Shown one piece after another: positions 34,036 through 43,148 of a DNA stretch of 64,000 nucleotides. Numbering within the stretch: the stretch's first letter is position 1; every line of letters begins with the position of its first letter. Position numbers and translations under genes: made by a program. The stretch spans positions 124,001 through 188,000 of the forward strand of contig NZ_JAVAMP010000004.1 in the NCBI RefSeq assembly GCF_030730905.1, read 5' to 3'. The notes under the pieces were generated by a model. The model was not told where the DNA came from, made no database searches, and worked only from the letters and a program-made list of their open reading frames with translations. Source of the stretch: Chengkuizengella axinellae. GTDB taxonomy: Bacteria > Bacillota > Bacilli > Paenibacillales > KCTC-33759.

Positions 34036-34827
34036 ATGAGCATTATGAATGTAAATGATTATTTAAAAAGAATAAAACTTCCGTCTAGCAGAACTGGAGA
34101 TGCTTTCGAAGATTTGAAAAAAATGCAAATACAACACTTATATCATGTCCCATTTGAAAATCTGGATGTTGTAAACAAAGTGCCAATCGAATTGGATCTT
34201 ACTCGAATTTATAAAAAAATTGTCCTTAATCAAAGAGGAGGTTTCTGCTACGAGATTAATGGATTATTTCATTGGCTGCTAAAGCAGCTTGGTTATGAAG
34301 TAAAAATGATCTCTTCCACGATCGCAAAAGACAAAAATCATTGGTATAAAGAGAATACACATTTAACGAGTATTGTAACAATTGAAAATGTAGAATATTT
34401 AGTAGAAGTTGGGGCAGGGGATACAGTACGTACTCCCATTCCTTTGAATGGAGAAATCGTAGAAGACATAAGCGGGAGATATAGAATTGACTCGGATGGG
34501 GATTTATTACAATTACAAAAATACGTTGATCATGAATGGATTCCAGTTTATCGATTCACAACAACACCTAAAGCTTATTCATTCTTTGAAGAGGTTTGCA
34601 AGTGGAATCAGACGAGTCCTGAATCTCACTTTACACAAAAAATGATTACAACAATGGCTAATGAAACAGGGAGAGTGACATTAACTAATCAAGAGATTAT
34701 CACAACCATAAACGGTAAAAAAACGAAAAGAGAATATAGTCCAAATGAGCTTTCTGAATTATTAATCGATCTATTTGGCATGGATATTCCTATTATAGGT
34801 CAATCAGAATTAAACTCTTCCATATAA
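34036..34827 (+). CDS. arylamine N-acetyltransferase
   Basis: 263 residues. The catalytic Cys lies in QRGGFCYEINGLF near residue 68, the His in THLTSIV near 107 and the Asp in the following strand (EVGAGD). PFENLDV near residue 42 is a further family signature. NATs transfer acetyl from acetyl-CoA to arylamines or hydrazines. GGAAGG lies 9 bases before ATG 34036. Positioned between an MFS gene and an FAD oxidoreductase on the same strand. Confidence 0.9.
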   Translation: MSIMNVNDYLKRIKLPSSRTGDAFEDLKKMQIQHLYHVPFENLDVVNKVPIELDLTRIYKKIVLNQRGGFCYEINGLFHWLLKQLGYEVKMISSTIAKDKNHWYKENTHLTSIVTIENVEYLVEVGAGDTVRTPIPLNGEIVEDISGRYRIDSDGDLLQLQKYVDHEWIPVYRFTTTPKAYSFFEEVCKWNQTSPESHFTQKMITTMANETGRVTLTNQEIITTINGKKTKREYSPNELSELLIDLFGMDIPIIGQSELNSSI

Positions 34828-34993
34828 CTCAATGCTTTTTAGTTCATGTATAAAATGTTCAGACCCAGTACTTGCTAGCAAATTCTTTGTCCATCAAGTC
34901 CTTCATCATTATCTTAACAATTCAATGTAAATAAAGTCACAAATCACCTCCGTTCCTCGTTATATTTATAAAACATATAGGAGAGTGGTTATA

Positions 34994-36292
34994 ATGATTA
35001 AAACTGAACAGAAATGGGATGTCATCATAATAGGCGGAGGAATTGCCGGACTTACCGCTTCTATTATATTAGCCAAAGCAAACAAAAAAGTACTTATTCT
35101 TGATAAAGGAAAACACGTTGGTGGGCGTGCTATTACAGCAGAAAAAGCCGAAGGGTTGTTGAACTTAGGTCCACATGCCATCTATCCAAACGGACCTGGT
35201 GTACAGATTCTTAAACAATTAAATATAACATTACAAGGTGGATCTCCTGCGCCAAAAGGAACTTTGGTATATCAAAACAAATCTTATCCACTTACACTAA
35301 GTCCGTTCGCTCTACTCACATCAAAACTGTTAAAATGGAAGGACAAACGAGAATTCATCAAACTCATTAGCGGATTAAGCAAAATAGATACACAAACGAT
35401 TCAACATACAAGTTTATACAATTGGGTCGAAACGCATCTAAAAGAGGAAAAGGTCAAAGAACTATTTTATATGCTGTGCAGACTTTCATCTTATAGCAAT
35501 GATCCAAAACGTTCTAGTGCAGGGCGAATTATAGAACAAGTCAAACTAGGATTAACAGGGGTAACCTATTTAGATGGTGGTTGGCAGACACTTGTAAACC
35601 AACTGAAAGAGCAAGCCATAACTCATGGAGTATTCATTCAAGAAAACAAGCATATCATTGAAATCAACGGAACACATCCGAATATGACACTAATAGAACA
35701 ATCGGGCCAAACCTACACGGGTAGTCATGTCATTTCTACATCCACACCAGCGAACACTTTAGCTATGGTGAAAACAAAGCAACCATCTAGCTTAAAAAAA
35801 TGGAGCGAGAAGTGCATTCCTGTGAAAGGGGCATTCTGGGATATTGTATTGAAAAAAAACTCCAACCTAAAAGTTAAATTTGCCCTAGGACTCGATGAAC
35901 CCCTTTATTATTCTGTTCATTCCGCAGTAGCCAATTTAACAACGAAACCTGACCTTCATGTCATACATTTAGGCAAATACTTATCTATAGATGACAAAAT
36001 AGATCCTAAAAAAAATCAAAATCAACTAGAGCGTTTTCTAACCTCTGTCGAACCTAACTGGGAAAAGGAATTGGTATTTCAAAGATACTTCCCTTCCTTA
36101 ACCGTTTATCATGCACTCCCAACAACTGACTTACCTGTCATCACACCGGAAGTTCCAGAAATTTCAGGGTTATATGTAGCAGGAGATTGGGTCACTGCAA
36201 AAGGATTGTTAGCAGACGCATCCATAACAAGTGCTAAAACTGCTGCTAATGCTGTTTTAACACCAAAAAAAGAGCTTCACCATGTAATATAG
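34994..36292 (+). CDS. FAD-dependent oxidoreductase (phytoene dehydrogenase-like)
   Basis: About 432 residues. N-terminal VIIIGGGIAGLTASIILAK binds the ADP of FAD; VGGRAITAEKAEG follows as in amine-oxidase/phytoene desaturase-type flavoproteins, and the C-terminal GLYVAGDWVTAKGLLADASI is the second FAD motif. Substrate unknown. AGGAG precedes ATG 34994. It lies directly upstream of an ECF41-type sigma factor; oxidoreductases are among the gene types that usually accompany ECF41, which suggests a functional link. Confidence 0.88.
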   Translation: MIKTEQKWDVIIIGGGIAGLTASIILAKANKKVLILDKGKHVGGRAITAEKAEGLLNLGPHAIYPNGPGVQILKQLNITLQGGSPAPKGTLVYQNKSYPLTLSPFALLTSKLLKWKDKREFIKLISGLSKIDTQTIQHTSLYNWVETHLKEEKVKELFYMLCRLSSYSNDPKRSSAGRIIEQVKLGLTGVTYLDGGWQTLVNQLKEQAITHGVFIQENKHIIEINGTHPNMTLIEQSGQTYTGSHVISTSTPANTLAMVKTKQPSSLKKWSEKCIPVKGAFWDIVLKKNSNLKVKFALGLDEPLYYSVHSAVANLTTKPDLHVIHLGKYLSIDDKIDPKKNQNQLERFLTSVEPNWEKELVFQRYFPSLTVYHALPTTDLPVITPEVPEISGLYVAGDWVTAKGLLADASITSAKTAANAVLTPKKELHHVI

Positions 36293-36329
36293 CAACATTT
36301 ATTCTAAAAGTTGAAAGGAGAAATTCATC

Positions 36330-37199
36330 ATGAGAGAGCTTTTTGATTCCTATCGCCCTTTATTATTCTCCATTGCTTACCGCATGTTAGGAACAATTGT
36401 AGATGCTGAAGATATCGTACAGGATACCTACGTAACGGCTAGCAAAACCAACCTAGACCATATCGAAAACATTAAAGCTTATTTATGTAAAATGACTACA
36501 AACCGCTGCTTGGATGTTATAAAATCTGCCCGAAAGAAAAGAGAAGTGTATGTAGGTCCATGGCTACCTGAACCGCTTGTCATGGATAACACGCATAAAG
36601 ACCTTGCTGAACAGATCATTGGAAAAGAATATCTATCCACTGCTTATTTATATATGATGGAAAAATTGACTCCAATAGAGAGAACGATATTTATATTACG
36701 GGAGGCACTAAGTTTAGATTACAAAGAAATAGCTGAGATTACAGAAAAAACAGATGCAAATTGCCGAAAGATATTTAGCCGCACAAAACAAAAAATTAAT
36801 ATAGATCAAAATGAAACCCACTTCACATATGAAGAGAATGAACATATCGTTACCAATTTTTTGAAAGCTTTATCCACTGAAAATACACAGATGTTAACTC
36901 AACTCTTATCAGAGGATGTAATTCTTTATTCCGATGGCGGAGGGAAAGCCATTGCTGCTACAAACCCAATCCCAACTCGTTCAAAAGTGATGATTTTTTT
37001 ACTTGGTATAGCCAAAAAAGGACCAAAAGACGCCGAAGTTAAATTATCGAACATCAACGGTCAGCCTGGAATCATCATTTATGAGAATAAAGTACCTGTC
37101 AGTGTCACAACCTATCGGATTGAAAACAATAAAGTAAAAGAAATCTATATTATTAGGAATCCAGATAAATTAACGAATGTTTCATATGGTCTAGGTTAG
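36330..37199 (+). CDS. ECF41-type RNA polymerase sigma factor
   Basis: 289 residues. Sigma region 2 (YRMLGTIVDAEDIVQDTYV near residue 17) and region 4 (TPIERTIFILREALSLDYKEIAEI near 110) are followed by a SnoaL-like C-terminal extension of about 110 residues. The three ECF41 signatures are all visible: WLPEP in the linker, DGGGK in the extension and NPDKL near the C-terminus. In this group the extension, not an anti-sigma factor, controls activity. GAAAGGAG precedes the ATG. Likely autoregulated with the upstream FAD oxidoreductase gene. Confidence 0.92.
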   Translation: MRELFDSYRPLLFSIAYRMLGTIVDAEDIVQDTYVTASKTNLDHIENIKAYLCKMTTNRCLDVIKSARKKREVYVGPWLPEPLVMDNTHKDLAEQIIGKEYLSTAYLYMMEKLTPIERTIFILREALSLDYKEIAEITEKTDANCRKIFSRTKQKINIDQNETHFTYEENEHIVTNFLKALSTENTQMLTQLLSEDVILYSDGGGKAIAATNPIPTRSKVMIFLLGIAKKGPKDAEVKLSNINGQPGIIIYENKVPVSVTTYRIENNKVKEIYIIRNPDKLTNVSYGLG

Positions 37200-37303
37200 A
37201 TTTGCTGAGCAATTTTGGGAAAAGTCTCATTTCCCATATCCATAGAGGATCAAGCTCTATTCAACTACTAATAATTAAAACCATTTATATAGAGGTGATT
37301 TTA

Positions 37304-37864
37304 TTGACAGTAGCTCAAGATGAACTAAAGGTTGTCATTGGTGCAGGGGAATACAATAATAACCCTGGTTGGATTCATACACAAGAATCTGAGCTTGATT
37401 TACTAAATAAAGAGACTTGGAATCATAGATTTAAACCGAACTCGCTGAAATCCATATTGGCTGAACACGTGTGGGAGCATTTAACATTAGAAGAAGGAAT
37501 CACAGCAGCAAAAATCTGTTATGATTTCTTAAAGCCTGGTGGTCATATACGAATTGCTGTACCTGATGCATTTTTCCCAGACGAATCTTATCAAGATTTT
37601 GTTAAAGTAGGCGGTCCGGGTCCCAAGGACCATCCGGCTGCAAGTCATAAAATCGTATACAACTATCATACATTGTCTGAAGTATTTAAAACATCTGGTT
37701 TTAAGGTCGTTTTACTAGAATATTGCGATGACAAAGGGACTTTCCATCATCATGAATGGCTAGCAGAGGATGGTGTTATTTTTCGTTCAAAAAAATACGA
37801 TCCAAGAAATCAGGGTGAACAGATTGTTTGTCCTTCCTTAATGATTGATGCTATTAAAAAATAA
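37304..37864 (+). CDS. class I SAM methyltransferase-like protein
   Basis: About 186 residues. VVIGAGEYNNNPGWIHTQ at the N-terminus, SILAEHVWEHLTLEEG in the middle and FLKPGGHIRIAVPDAFF after it resemble the later motifs of class I methyltransferases that carry out predicted-SAM-dependent reactions in glycan or small-molecule pathways. The motif I glycine loop is unusual (VIGAGEY), so activity is unproven. TTG 37304 with GAGGTGA 6 bases upstream is the best start; upstream codons in the same frame have no ribosome binding site. Confidence 0.7.
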   Translation: MTVAQDELKVVIGAGEYNNNPGWIHTQESELDLLNKETWNHRFKPNSLKSILAEHVWEHLTLEEGITAAKICYDFLKPGGHIRIAVPDAFFPDESYQDFVKVGGPGPKDHPAASHKIVYNYHTLSEVFKTSGFKVVLLEYCDDKGTFHHHEWLAEDGVIFRSKKYDPRNQGEQIVCPSLMIDAIKK

Positions 37865-37919
37865 CTTTTTCAAGCCTAATTCGTTTTTTAATTCTCTATA
37901 TTAAGCATAAGCATTACAG

Positions 37920-37957
37920 ACACCACTTTTTTGGGCAATCACTCAAAAATGTGGTGT
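37920..37957. terminator. bidirectional terminator between convergent genes
   Basis: ACACCAC (37920-37926) and GTGGTGT (37951-37957) flank T/A-rich arms that extend the stem. It overlaps the last codons of the convergent MFS gene and lies after the methyltransferase-like gene, so it can serve both. Confidence 0.7.
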
Positions 37958-39112
37958 AACTCTTCTTTTCACTTCAATTCTTACATATACGATCAAACCG
38001 GCAATAATAAAGATACATGATGTTAAATACATGAAGCTATATCCTATTGTACTGGCTAGATATCCAAGCAAAAAAGAACCGATGGAGATCCCAATATCAG
38101 CAGACATAAAATAAGTAGCTGTTGCAGCTCCTCTTCTTTGAACCTCAACCTCCTTTATAACCAATGCATGCAAACTAGGTTGAATGAGTCCAAAACTAAA
38201 TCCACCTAAAGTAGCTGCTGTTATAAAAGTAATAAGTGACCCTGCAAAACTTAACACAACCATACTTAAAATCATAAGTATTAACCCTGGGACGACAACA
38301 TAAGCCGCCCCATATCGATCAGACATTTTTCCAGAAACAGGTCTAGATAAAATTAACGCAAGTGAAAATACGCCTAAAAACGTACCTGCCCACTGAGCCT
38401 CACCTATCTTCATAGCATATAAAGCAATAAAAGATACAATCCCCCCATAAATAACGTAAATAAATGATGACACTATAGATATTGGGATCGCTTTCTTTTC
38501 TATTAGTTGATCCCAATGAAATTCCTTTTTTTGTGGTTTCTTTTCCTTCCCATTTTCAGTGAATTGTATAAAATAACCTAACACAACACTGATTGCTGCA
38601 ATAAATGTACAAACAATAAACATATTAGTATAACTTGTATAACTTAATAGCCACATCCCTACAAAGGGACCCACAATCATGGCTAAACTTGCAAAGGAAC
38701 TATAATACCCCATTCCCTCTGCCCTTCTTTCCTGTGGAATAATATCCGCTGCGATTGTGCCTGCACTGGTTGTAGCCATACCAAAACCGAATCCATGTAT
38801 TATCCTTAATAAAAATAAAATATAAATGCAAGAGATGCCTAAGTAAAAAAACATACTGATAACAAACACGATTCTACCAATTAAAAATATACCCTTCCTT
38901 CCGAATTGATCAAGCCACCTCCCTGTTAATGGACGTGAGAAAATCTGTGCCATTGAAAAAAAACCTATGATCAATCCTACTTGATTTTCATTCCCTTTTA
39001 GCACTTCTACAATAAATAAAGGTAAGGTCGGTAAAAGCATATAAAAACTACCAAACATAAAAAAATTACTAAGAGACAATAACAGAAAATTCTTACTCCA
39101 AAGTTTTGACAT
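37943..39112 (-). CDS. MFS transporter (sugar/drug exporter type)
   Basis: 389 residues, 12 membrane segments. GFFSMAQIFSRPLTGRWLDQFGRKG between helices 2 and 3 is the MFS A-motif region, SRPVSGKMSDRYGAA repeats it in the second half, and GFGMATTSAGTIAADIIPQERRAEGMGYYS is typical of YfkF/YttB-like Bacillus MFS proteins. Substrate unknown. AGGTG precedes the ATG. Confidence 0.88.
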   Translation of the reverse strand: MSKLWSKNFLLLSLSNFFMFGSFYMLLPTLPLFIVEVLKGNENQVGLIIGFFSMAQIFSRPLTGRWLDQFGRKGIFLIGRIVFVISMFFYLGISCIYILFLLRIIHGFGFGMATTSAGTIAADIIPQERRAEGMGYYSSFASLAMIVGPFVGMWLLSYTSYTNMFIVCTFIAAISVVLGYFIQFTENGKEKKPQKKEFHWDQLIEKKAIPISIVSSFIYVIYGGIVSFIALYAMKIGEAQWAGTFLGVFSLALILSRPVSGKMSDRYGAAYVVVPGLILMILSMVVLSFAGSLITFITAATLGGFSFGLIQPSLHALVIKEVEVQRRGAATATYFMSADIGISIGSFLLGYLASTIGYSFMYLTSCIFIIAGLIVYVRIEVKRRVTPHF

Positions 39113-39310
39113 GTTTTACACCTACTATATTCATATGAGTTTAAAATCCAGATACAAAATCAAACCAAAAAATAAATCCCAATACATTATATGATTCTAT
39201 CATACTTTATTTTCCATTGATCAAAACTCTACTGAAATAAACAATTCAAAAATTTGAAATGAAATGATTTAAGTGTTTTAATGTAAGAAAACACAGGAGG
39301 ATAAACCCAT

Positions 39311-40084
39311 ATGAAATATAAAACCGCACTCATCACAGGTGCTTCTTCAGGTATTGGAGAAGTGTTTGCAACTAGATTGGCTGAGCGAGGTGTAAATCTT
39401 ATACTAGTCGCACGTTCTCAAAAGAAATTAGAGGAACTTGCTAAACAATACCACGAAAAATATGGGATCGAAACGTATGTTATCGTTTCAGATCTAAGCA
39501 AAGAAAACGCTGCTAAAGAAGTTAAATCTTCGGTGGACGAGCTTAACCTTCAAGTCGATATGCTCATTAACAACGCTGGTTTTGGACAAGTTGGAGAATT
39601 TATTGAGAACGATCCTGATATGGCACATGGACAAGTCATGGTGAACATCAGCGCTCTCGTTGATATGTCCTACCTTTTTGCAACAGACATGGCAGCTAGA
39701 GGTAAAGGGGCTATCATTAATTTAGCTTCCGTTGCAGCTTTCCAACCGCTTCCGAAAATGGCTGTTTACGGTGCAACAAAAGCCTTTGTACTTTCCTTTT
39801 CTGAAGCACTATGGGGTGAATTGAAAAACAAAGGAGTAAAAGTACTTGCCATTTGTCCAGGTCCTACAGCTACTAAATTCTTTGATGTTTCAGGTGAATT
39901 TGGCGCAAAAAATTTAAGAACTTCTGAACAGGTTGTAGATACAGCAATGAAGGCTTTAAGCAAAGGAAAAAGTTATGCCATTGACGGGTTTGGCAACTAC
40001 ATCCTTGCCAATATAACAAGATTCTTCCCTCGTGAATGGATTATCAAAGTAGCTGGCAGTCAAGTTAAACCTCCAAAGAAGTAA
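39311..40084 (+). CDS. short-chain dehydrogenase/reductase
   Basis: 257 residues of the classical SDR family: TGASSGIGEVFATRLAERG at the N-terminus binds NAD(P), NNAGFGQVG is the stabilising motif, and the catalytic Ser (INLASVAAF) and Tyr-x-x-x-Lys (YGATKAFVLS) are present. AGGAGG precedes the ATG. The DltE-like SDR group is closest by look; substrate unknown. Stands alone. Confidence 0.92.
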   Translation: MKYKTALITGASSGIGEVFATRLAERGVNLILVARSQKKLEELAKQYHEKYGIETYVIVSDLSKENAAKEVKSSVDELNLQVDMLINNAGFGQVGEFIENDPDMAHGQVMVNISALVDMSYLFATDMAARGKGAIINLASVAAFQPLPKMAVYGATKAFVLSFSEALWGELKNKGVKVLAICPGPTATKFFDVSGEFGAKNLRTSEQVVDTAMKALSKGKSYAIDGFGNYILANITRFFPREWIIKVAGSQVKPPKK

Positions 40085-40346
40085 ACTAGATTAAGCAAAG
40101 CTTAAACATTGGGAAATCAGAAGGATACTCTACTTCACCTAATTGGAAAGATACCATCTATAGAGGTGGGCATCTTAACGCTAAATAAAACAGCACGATA
40201 AAAGATGCAACCTCAAGAAATGTAACCCTTTACTCCAATGACTTGAAACACGTAAGCGCTATTGATAATCTGAACATATACTTTTTAATTCGTAACAACA
40301 TACATATACTAGGCAAGTAAAATCTTTTATGAAGGTGGTATTTATT

Positions 40347-41579
40347 ATGAGTAACTTAGAACGAAATTTAGAAAAATACGCTGAAGTTACGCTAAAGGTT
40401 GGCGTGAATATTCAAAAAGGACAAAAGTTATTAATTCGCTGTGGTTTAACAGCTGCCGATTTCGTTCGTTTATTAACGAAAAAAGCATATGAACTAGGTG
40501 CTAAAGATGTAATTGTAAATTGGGTAGACAGTGAAGTTACTCGAATTAAATACGATAACGCTCCGCTAGAGTCTTTTCAAGAATTCCCTGCTTGGATTGC
40601 TCAAGGTTATACTGAGCTTGTTGAAGAAGGTGCAGCAGTTCTTTCCATCTATTCAGACGATCCAGATTTATTAAGAGGGGTTGAAACTGCAAAAATTGCC
40701 TCAGCTCAAAAAGCACAAGGGCAAGCGTTAAGCAAATTCCGTGAGTATATCCAGTCTGATAAAACGAGCTGGAATATCATTGGTGTTTCCTCAAAAGTTT
40801 GGGCAGCCAAAGTATTCCCTGACGTTCCAGAAGAGGAGCAGGTTGAAAAGCTTTGGGATGCGTTCTTTAAAATCGCAAGAGTAGATCAGGAAGATCCGAT
40901 TCAAGCTTGGAAGGATCATGATAAAAAATTGCATGACAAAGCAGACTTTTTAAATGAGAAAAAATATAAATTCTTACATTATGAAGCACCAGGTACAAAA
41001 CTGACGATCGAATTACCTGAAAAACATTTATGGTTAGGCGGTAGCTCACCGAACGAAAAAGGCATTGACTTCTTTGCCAACATTCCAACTGAGGAAGTAT
41101 TCACTGCTCCTTTAAAAACAGGGGTGAATGGTTATGTTTCCAGTACAAAACCATTAAGCTACGGTGGAAATCTAATCGACAACTTTAAAATTACTTTTGA
41201 AAACGGAAAAATTGTAGATTTTGAAGCAGAGCAAGGTTATGATACATTGAAAACTTTAATTGAAACGGATGAAGGTTCACATTACTTAGGTGAGGTTGCG
41301 CTTGTCCCTCATAATTCACCAATTTCAAATTCCAATCTTATTTTCTACAACACTTTGTTTGATGAAAATGCTTCTAATCATTTAGCTATCGGAAGTGCTT
41401 ATGCATTCAGCTTCGAAGGCGGTAAGAAAATGACAAGAGATCAGCTTGCTGAGTTAGGTGCAAACAACAGTTTAGTACATCAGGATTTCATGGTTGGATC
41501 AGCAGAAATGAACATTGATGGTGAAGCAGCAGATGGAAAAAGAGAACCATTGTTCCGAAATGGAAACTGGGCGTTTTAA
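40347..41579 (+). CDS. M29 family aminopeptidase, tandem copy 1
   Basis: About 410 residues of the thermophilic metalloaminopeptidase (AmpS/PepS, M29) family. Hallmarks are NLEKYAEVTLKVGVNIQKG at the N-terminus, and in the C-terminal metal-binding domain EAEQGYDTL, TDEGSHYLGEVALVP (Glu and His ligands), YNTLFDENASNHLAIGSAY (Glu, His) and DFMVGSAEMNIDG. Removes N-terminal residues from peptides in the cytoplasm. First of three adjacent paralogues. GAAGGTGG lies 8 bases before ATG 40347; the frame from 40329 would include the ribosome binding site. Confidence 0.95.
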   Translation: MSNLERNLEKYAEVTLKVGVNIQKGQKLLIRCGLTAADFVRLLTKKAYELGAKDVIVNWVDSEVTRIKYDNAPLESFQEFPAWIAQGYTELVEEGAAVLSIYSDDPDLLRGVETAKIASAQKAQGQALSKFREYIQSDKTSWNIIGVSSKVWAAKVFPDVPEEEQVEKLWDAFFKIARVDQEDPIQAWKDHDKKLHDKADFLNEKKYKFLHYEAPGTKLTIELPEKHLWLGGSSPNEKGIDFFANIPTEEVFTAPLKTGVNGYVSSTKPLSYGGNLIDNFKITFENGKIVDFEAEQGYDTLKTLIETDEGSHYLGEVALVPHNSPISNSNLIFYNTLFDENASNHLAIGSAYAFSFEGGKKMTRDQLAELGANNSLVHQDFMVGSAEMNIDGEAADGKREPLFRNGNWAF

Positions 41580-41843
41580 TAGACTGAATAAAGGGGGATG
41601 ACCCTCTCTAATCTAGAATTGTATGTTCAACTTTGTCCACCTGGATATGGACAATAGAAGTAGGATGATTTATGAACACCCCCCACTTCGAAGATCTCAC
41701 TTGAAGTGGGGGGTAATTTACTATTATAGAAATTAGATCTTCAAAAATTGAACAAAATATCCCAGAATTACAAGAAGGCTTCCGCGACATCTCCGAAAAG
41801 TCACCAGTAGGGGATTTTTTTATAGTAAAGGTGGCATTCATTC
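41580..41843. other. spacer between aminopeptidase copies 1 and 2 with two hairpins
   Basis: TTGTCCA/TGGACAA (41634-41655) forms a small hairpin. CCCCCCACTTC (from 41680) pairs with GAAGTGGGGGG (41703-41713), an 11-bp GC-rich stem with loop but without a clear T-tract. Near 41784-41797 is GCGACATCTCCG, the complement of a motif repeated at 50050 and 50460. No gene is supported; the frames here are short and lack ribosome binding sites. Confidence 0.55.
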
Positions 41844-43076
41844 ATGACTCATTTTGATAGTAATTTAGAAAAATACGTTGAAGTGATCCTAAAAATTGGT
41901 GTGAACATCCAAAAAGGACAAAAGCTTTTAATAAATAGTGATTTAGCAGAAGCCTATTTTGTTCGTGTCCTTGCAAAAAAAGCCTATGAGTATGGAGCAG
42001 AGGATGTTGTTGTCAACTGGAGAGACAATCAGAGCATTCGCATCAAATATGACCTTGCACCTGTAACATCATTTCAGGAATATCCTACATGGAGATCTGA
42101 TGGCCATACTAAACTTGTAGAAGAAGGTGCAGCCGTAATTTGGATTGAATCAGATGACCCAAATTTACTACAAGGTGTTGATACTTCAAAAATTGCTGCA
42201 TTTAAGAAATCAATAGGTGAAGCTTTTAAAGAATTTGGTCAATATATCCAAGCAAATAAAACAAGCTGGAATGTCATTGCCACACCTTCCAAAGCATGGG
42301 CGACCAAAGTCTTTCCACACGTTTCAGAGGATAAGCAGGTTGAAAACCTTTGGGATGCTATTTTTAAAGTTGCTAGAGTTGATCAAGAGAATCCAATTGA
42401 GGCCTGGAAAGAGCATATTAAAAACCTCCATTCCAAAGCTGACTTTTTAAATAAGAAAAAATATAAGTATTTGCATTATGAAGCACCAGGTACACAACTG
42501 ACAATAGAGTTGCATGAAAAGCACCTTTGGACAGGTGGAAGTGCTGTAAATGATAAAGGGATCAGATTTTTGAACAATATTCCTACAGAAGAAGTATATA
42601 CACTACCACTAAAAACAGGTGTCAATGGTCATGTTTCCAGTACAAAACCATTAAGTTTTGGCGGGAACTTAATCAACAATTTCAAAATTACTTTTGACAA
42701 TGGAAAAATAATAGATTTTGAGACTGAGCAAGGTTATGATACTTTGAAAGCGTTAATCGAAACAGATGAAGGTTCACATTACTTAGGTGAGGTTGCACTT
42801 GTTCCTCATGATTCACCAATTTCAAATTCCAATCTTACCTTCTACAATACTTTGTTTGATGAGAATGCATCCAATCACCTAGCCATCGGTAGTGCTTACT
42901 CTTCTAATTTAGAAGGCGGCACACAAATGGCTAAAGAAGAACTTGATAAATTTGGAGCTAATCATAGCTTAACACATGTAGATTTCATGATTGGATCAGC
43001 AGAAATGAATATCGATGGCGAAACTGCAGATGGAAAAAGAGAACCGTTATTCCGTAACGGAAACTGGGCAATTTAA
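41844..43076 (+). CDS. M29 family aminopeptidase, tandem copy 2
   Basis: 410 residues, highly similar to copies 1 and 3, with the same metal-binding motifs (TDEGSHYLGEVALVP, NASNHLAIGSAY, FMIGSAEMNIDG). Differences concentrate in the N-terminal substrate/oligomer domain and around residue 330-380, suggesting altered peptide preference or early divergence after duplication. AAAGGTGG precedes the ATG. A hairpin-rich spacer of about 265 bases separates it from copy 1 and about 70 bases from copy 3. Confidence 0.95.
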   Translation: MTHFDSNLEKYVEVILKIGVNIQKGQKLLINSDLAEAYFVRVLAKKAYEYGAEDVVVNWRDNQSIRIKYDLAPVTSFQEYPTWRSDGHTKLVEEGAAVIWIESDDPNLLQGVDTSKIAAFKKSIGEAFKEFGQYIQANKTSWNVIATPSKAWATKVFPHVSEDKQVENLWDAIFKVARVDQENPIEAWKEHIKNLHSKADFLNKKKYKYLHYEAPGTQLTIELHEKHLWTGGSAVNDKGIRFLNNIPTEEVYTLPLKTGVNGHVSSTKPLSFGGNLINNFKITFDNGKIIDFETEQGYDTLKALIETDEGSHYLGEVALVPHDSPISNSNLTFYNTLFDENASNHLAIGSAYSSNLEGGTQMAKEELDKFGANHSLTHVDFMIGSAEMNIDGETADGKREPLFRNGNWAI

Positions 43077-43148
43077 ATATTAAACCTTTCTCGCTCGCTT
43101 CATTCATTTTAAGTAAAGGAAAACTATTAATGAAGGTAGGACTAATCT

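Noticed and set aside
41608-41841. 77-codon minus-strand frame between aminopeptidase copies
   Set aside because: It runs through two hairpins and has no ribosome binding site or recognisable motif.
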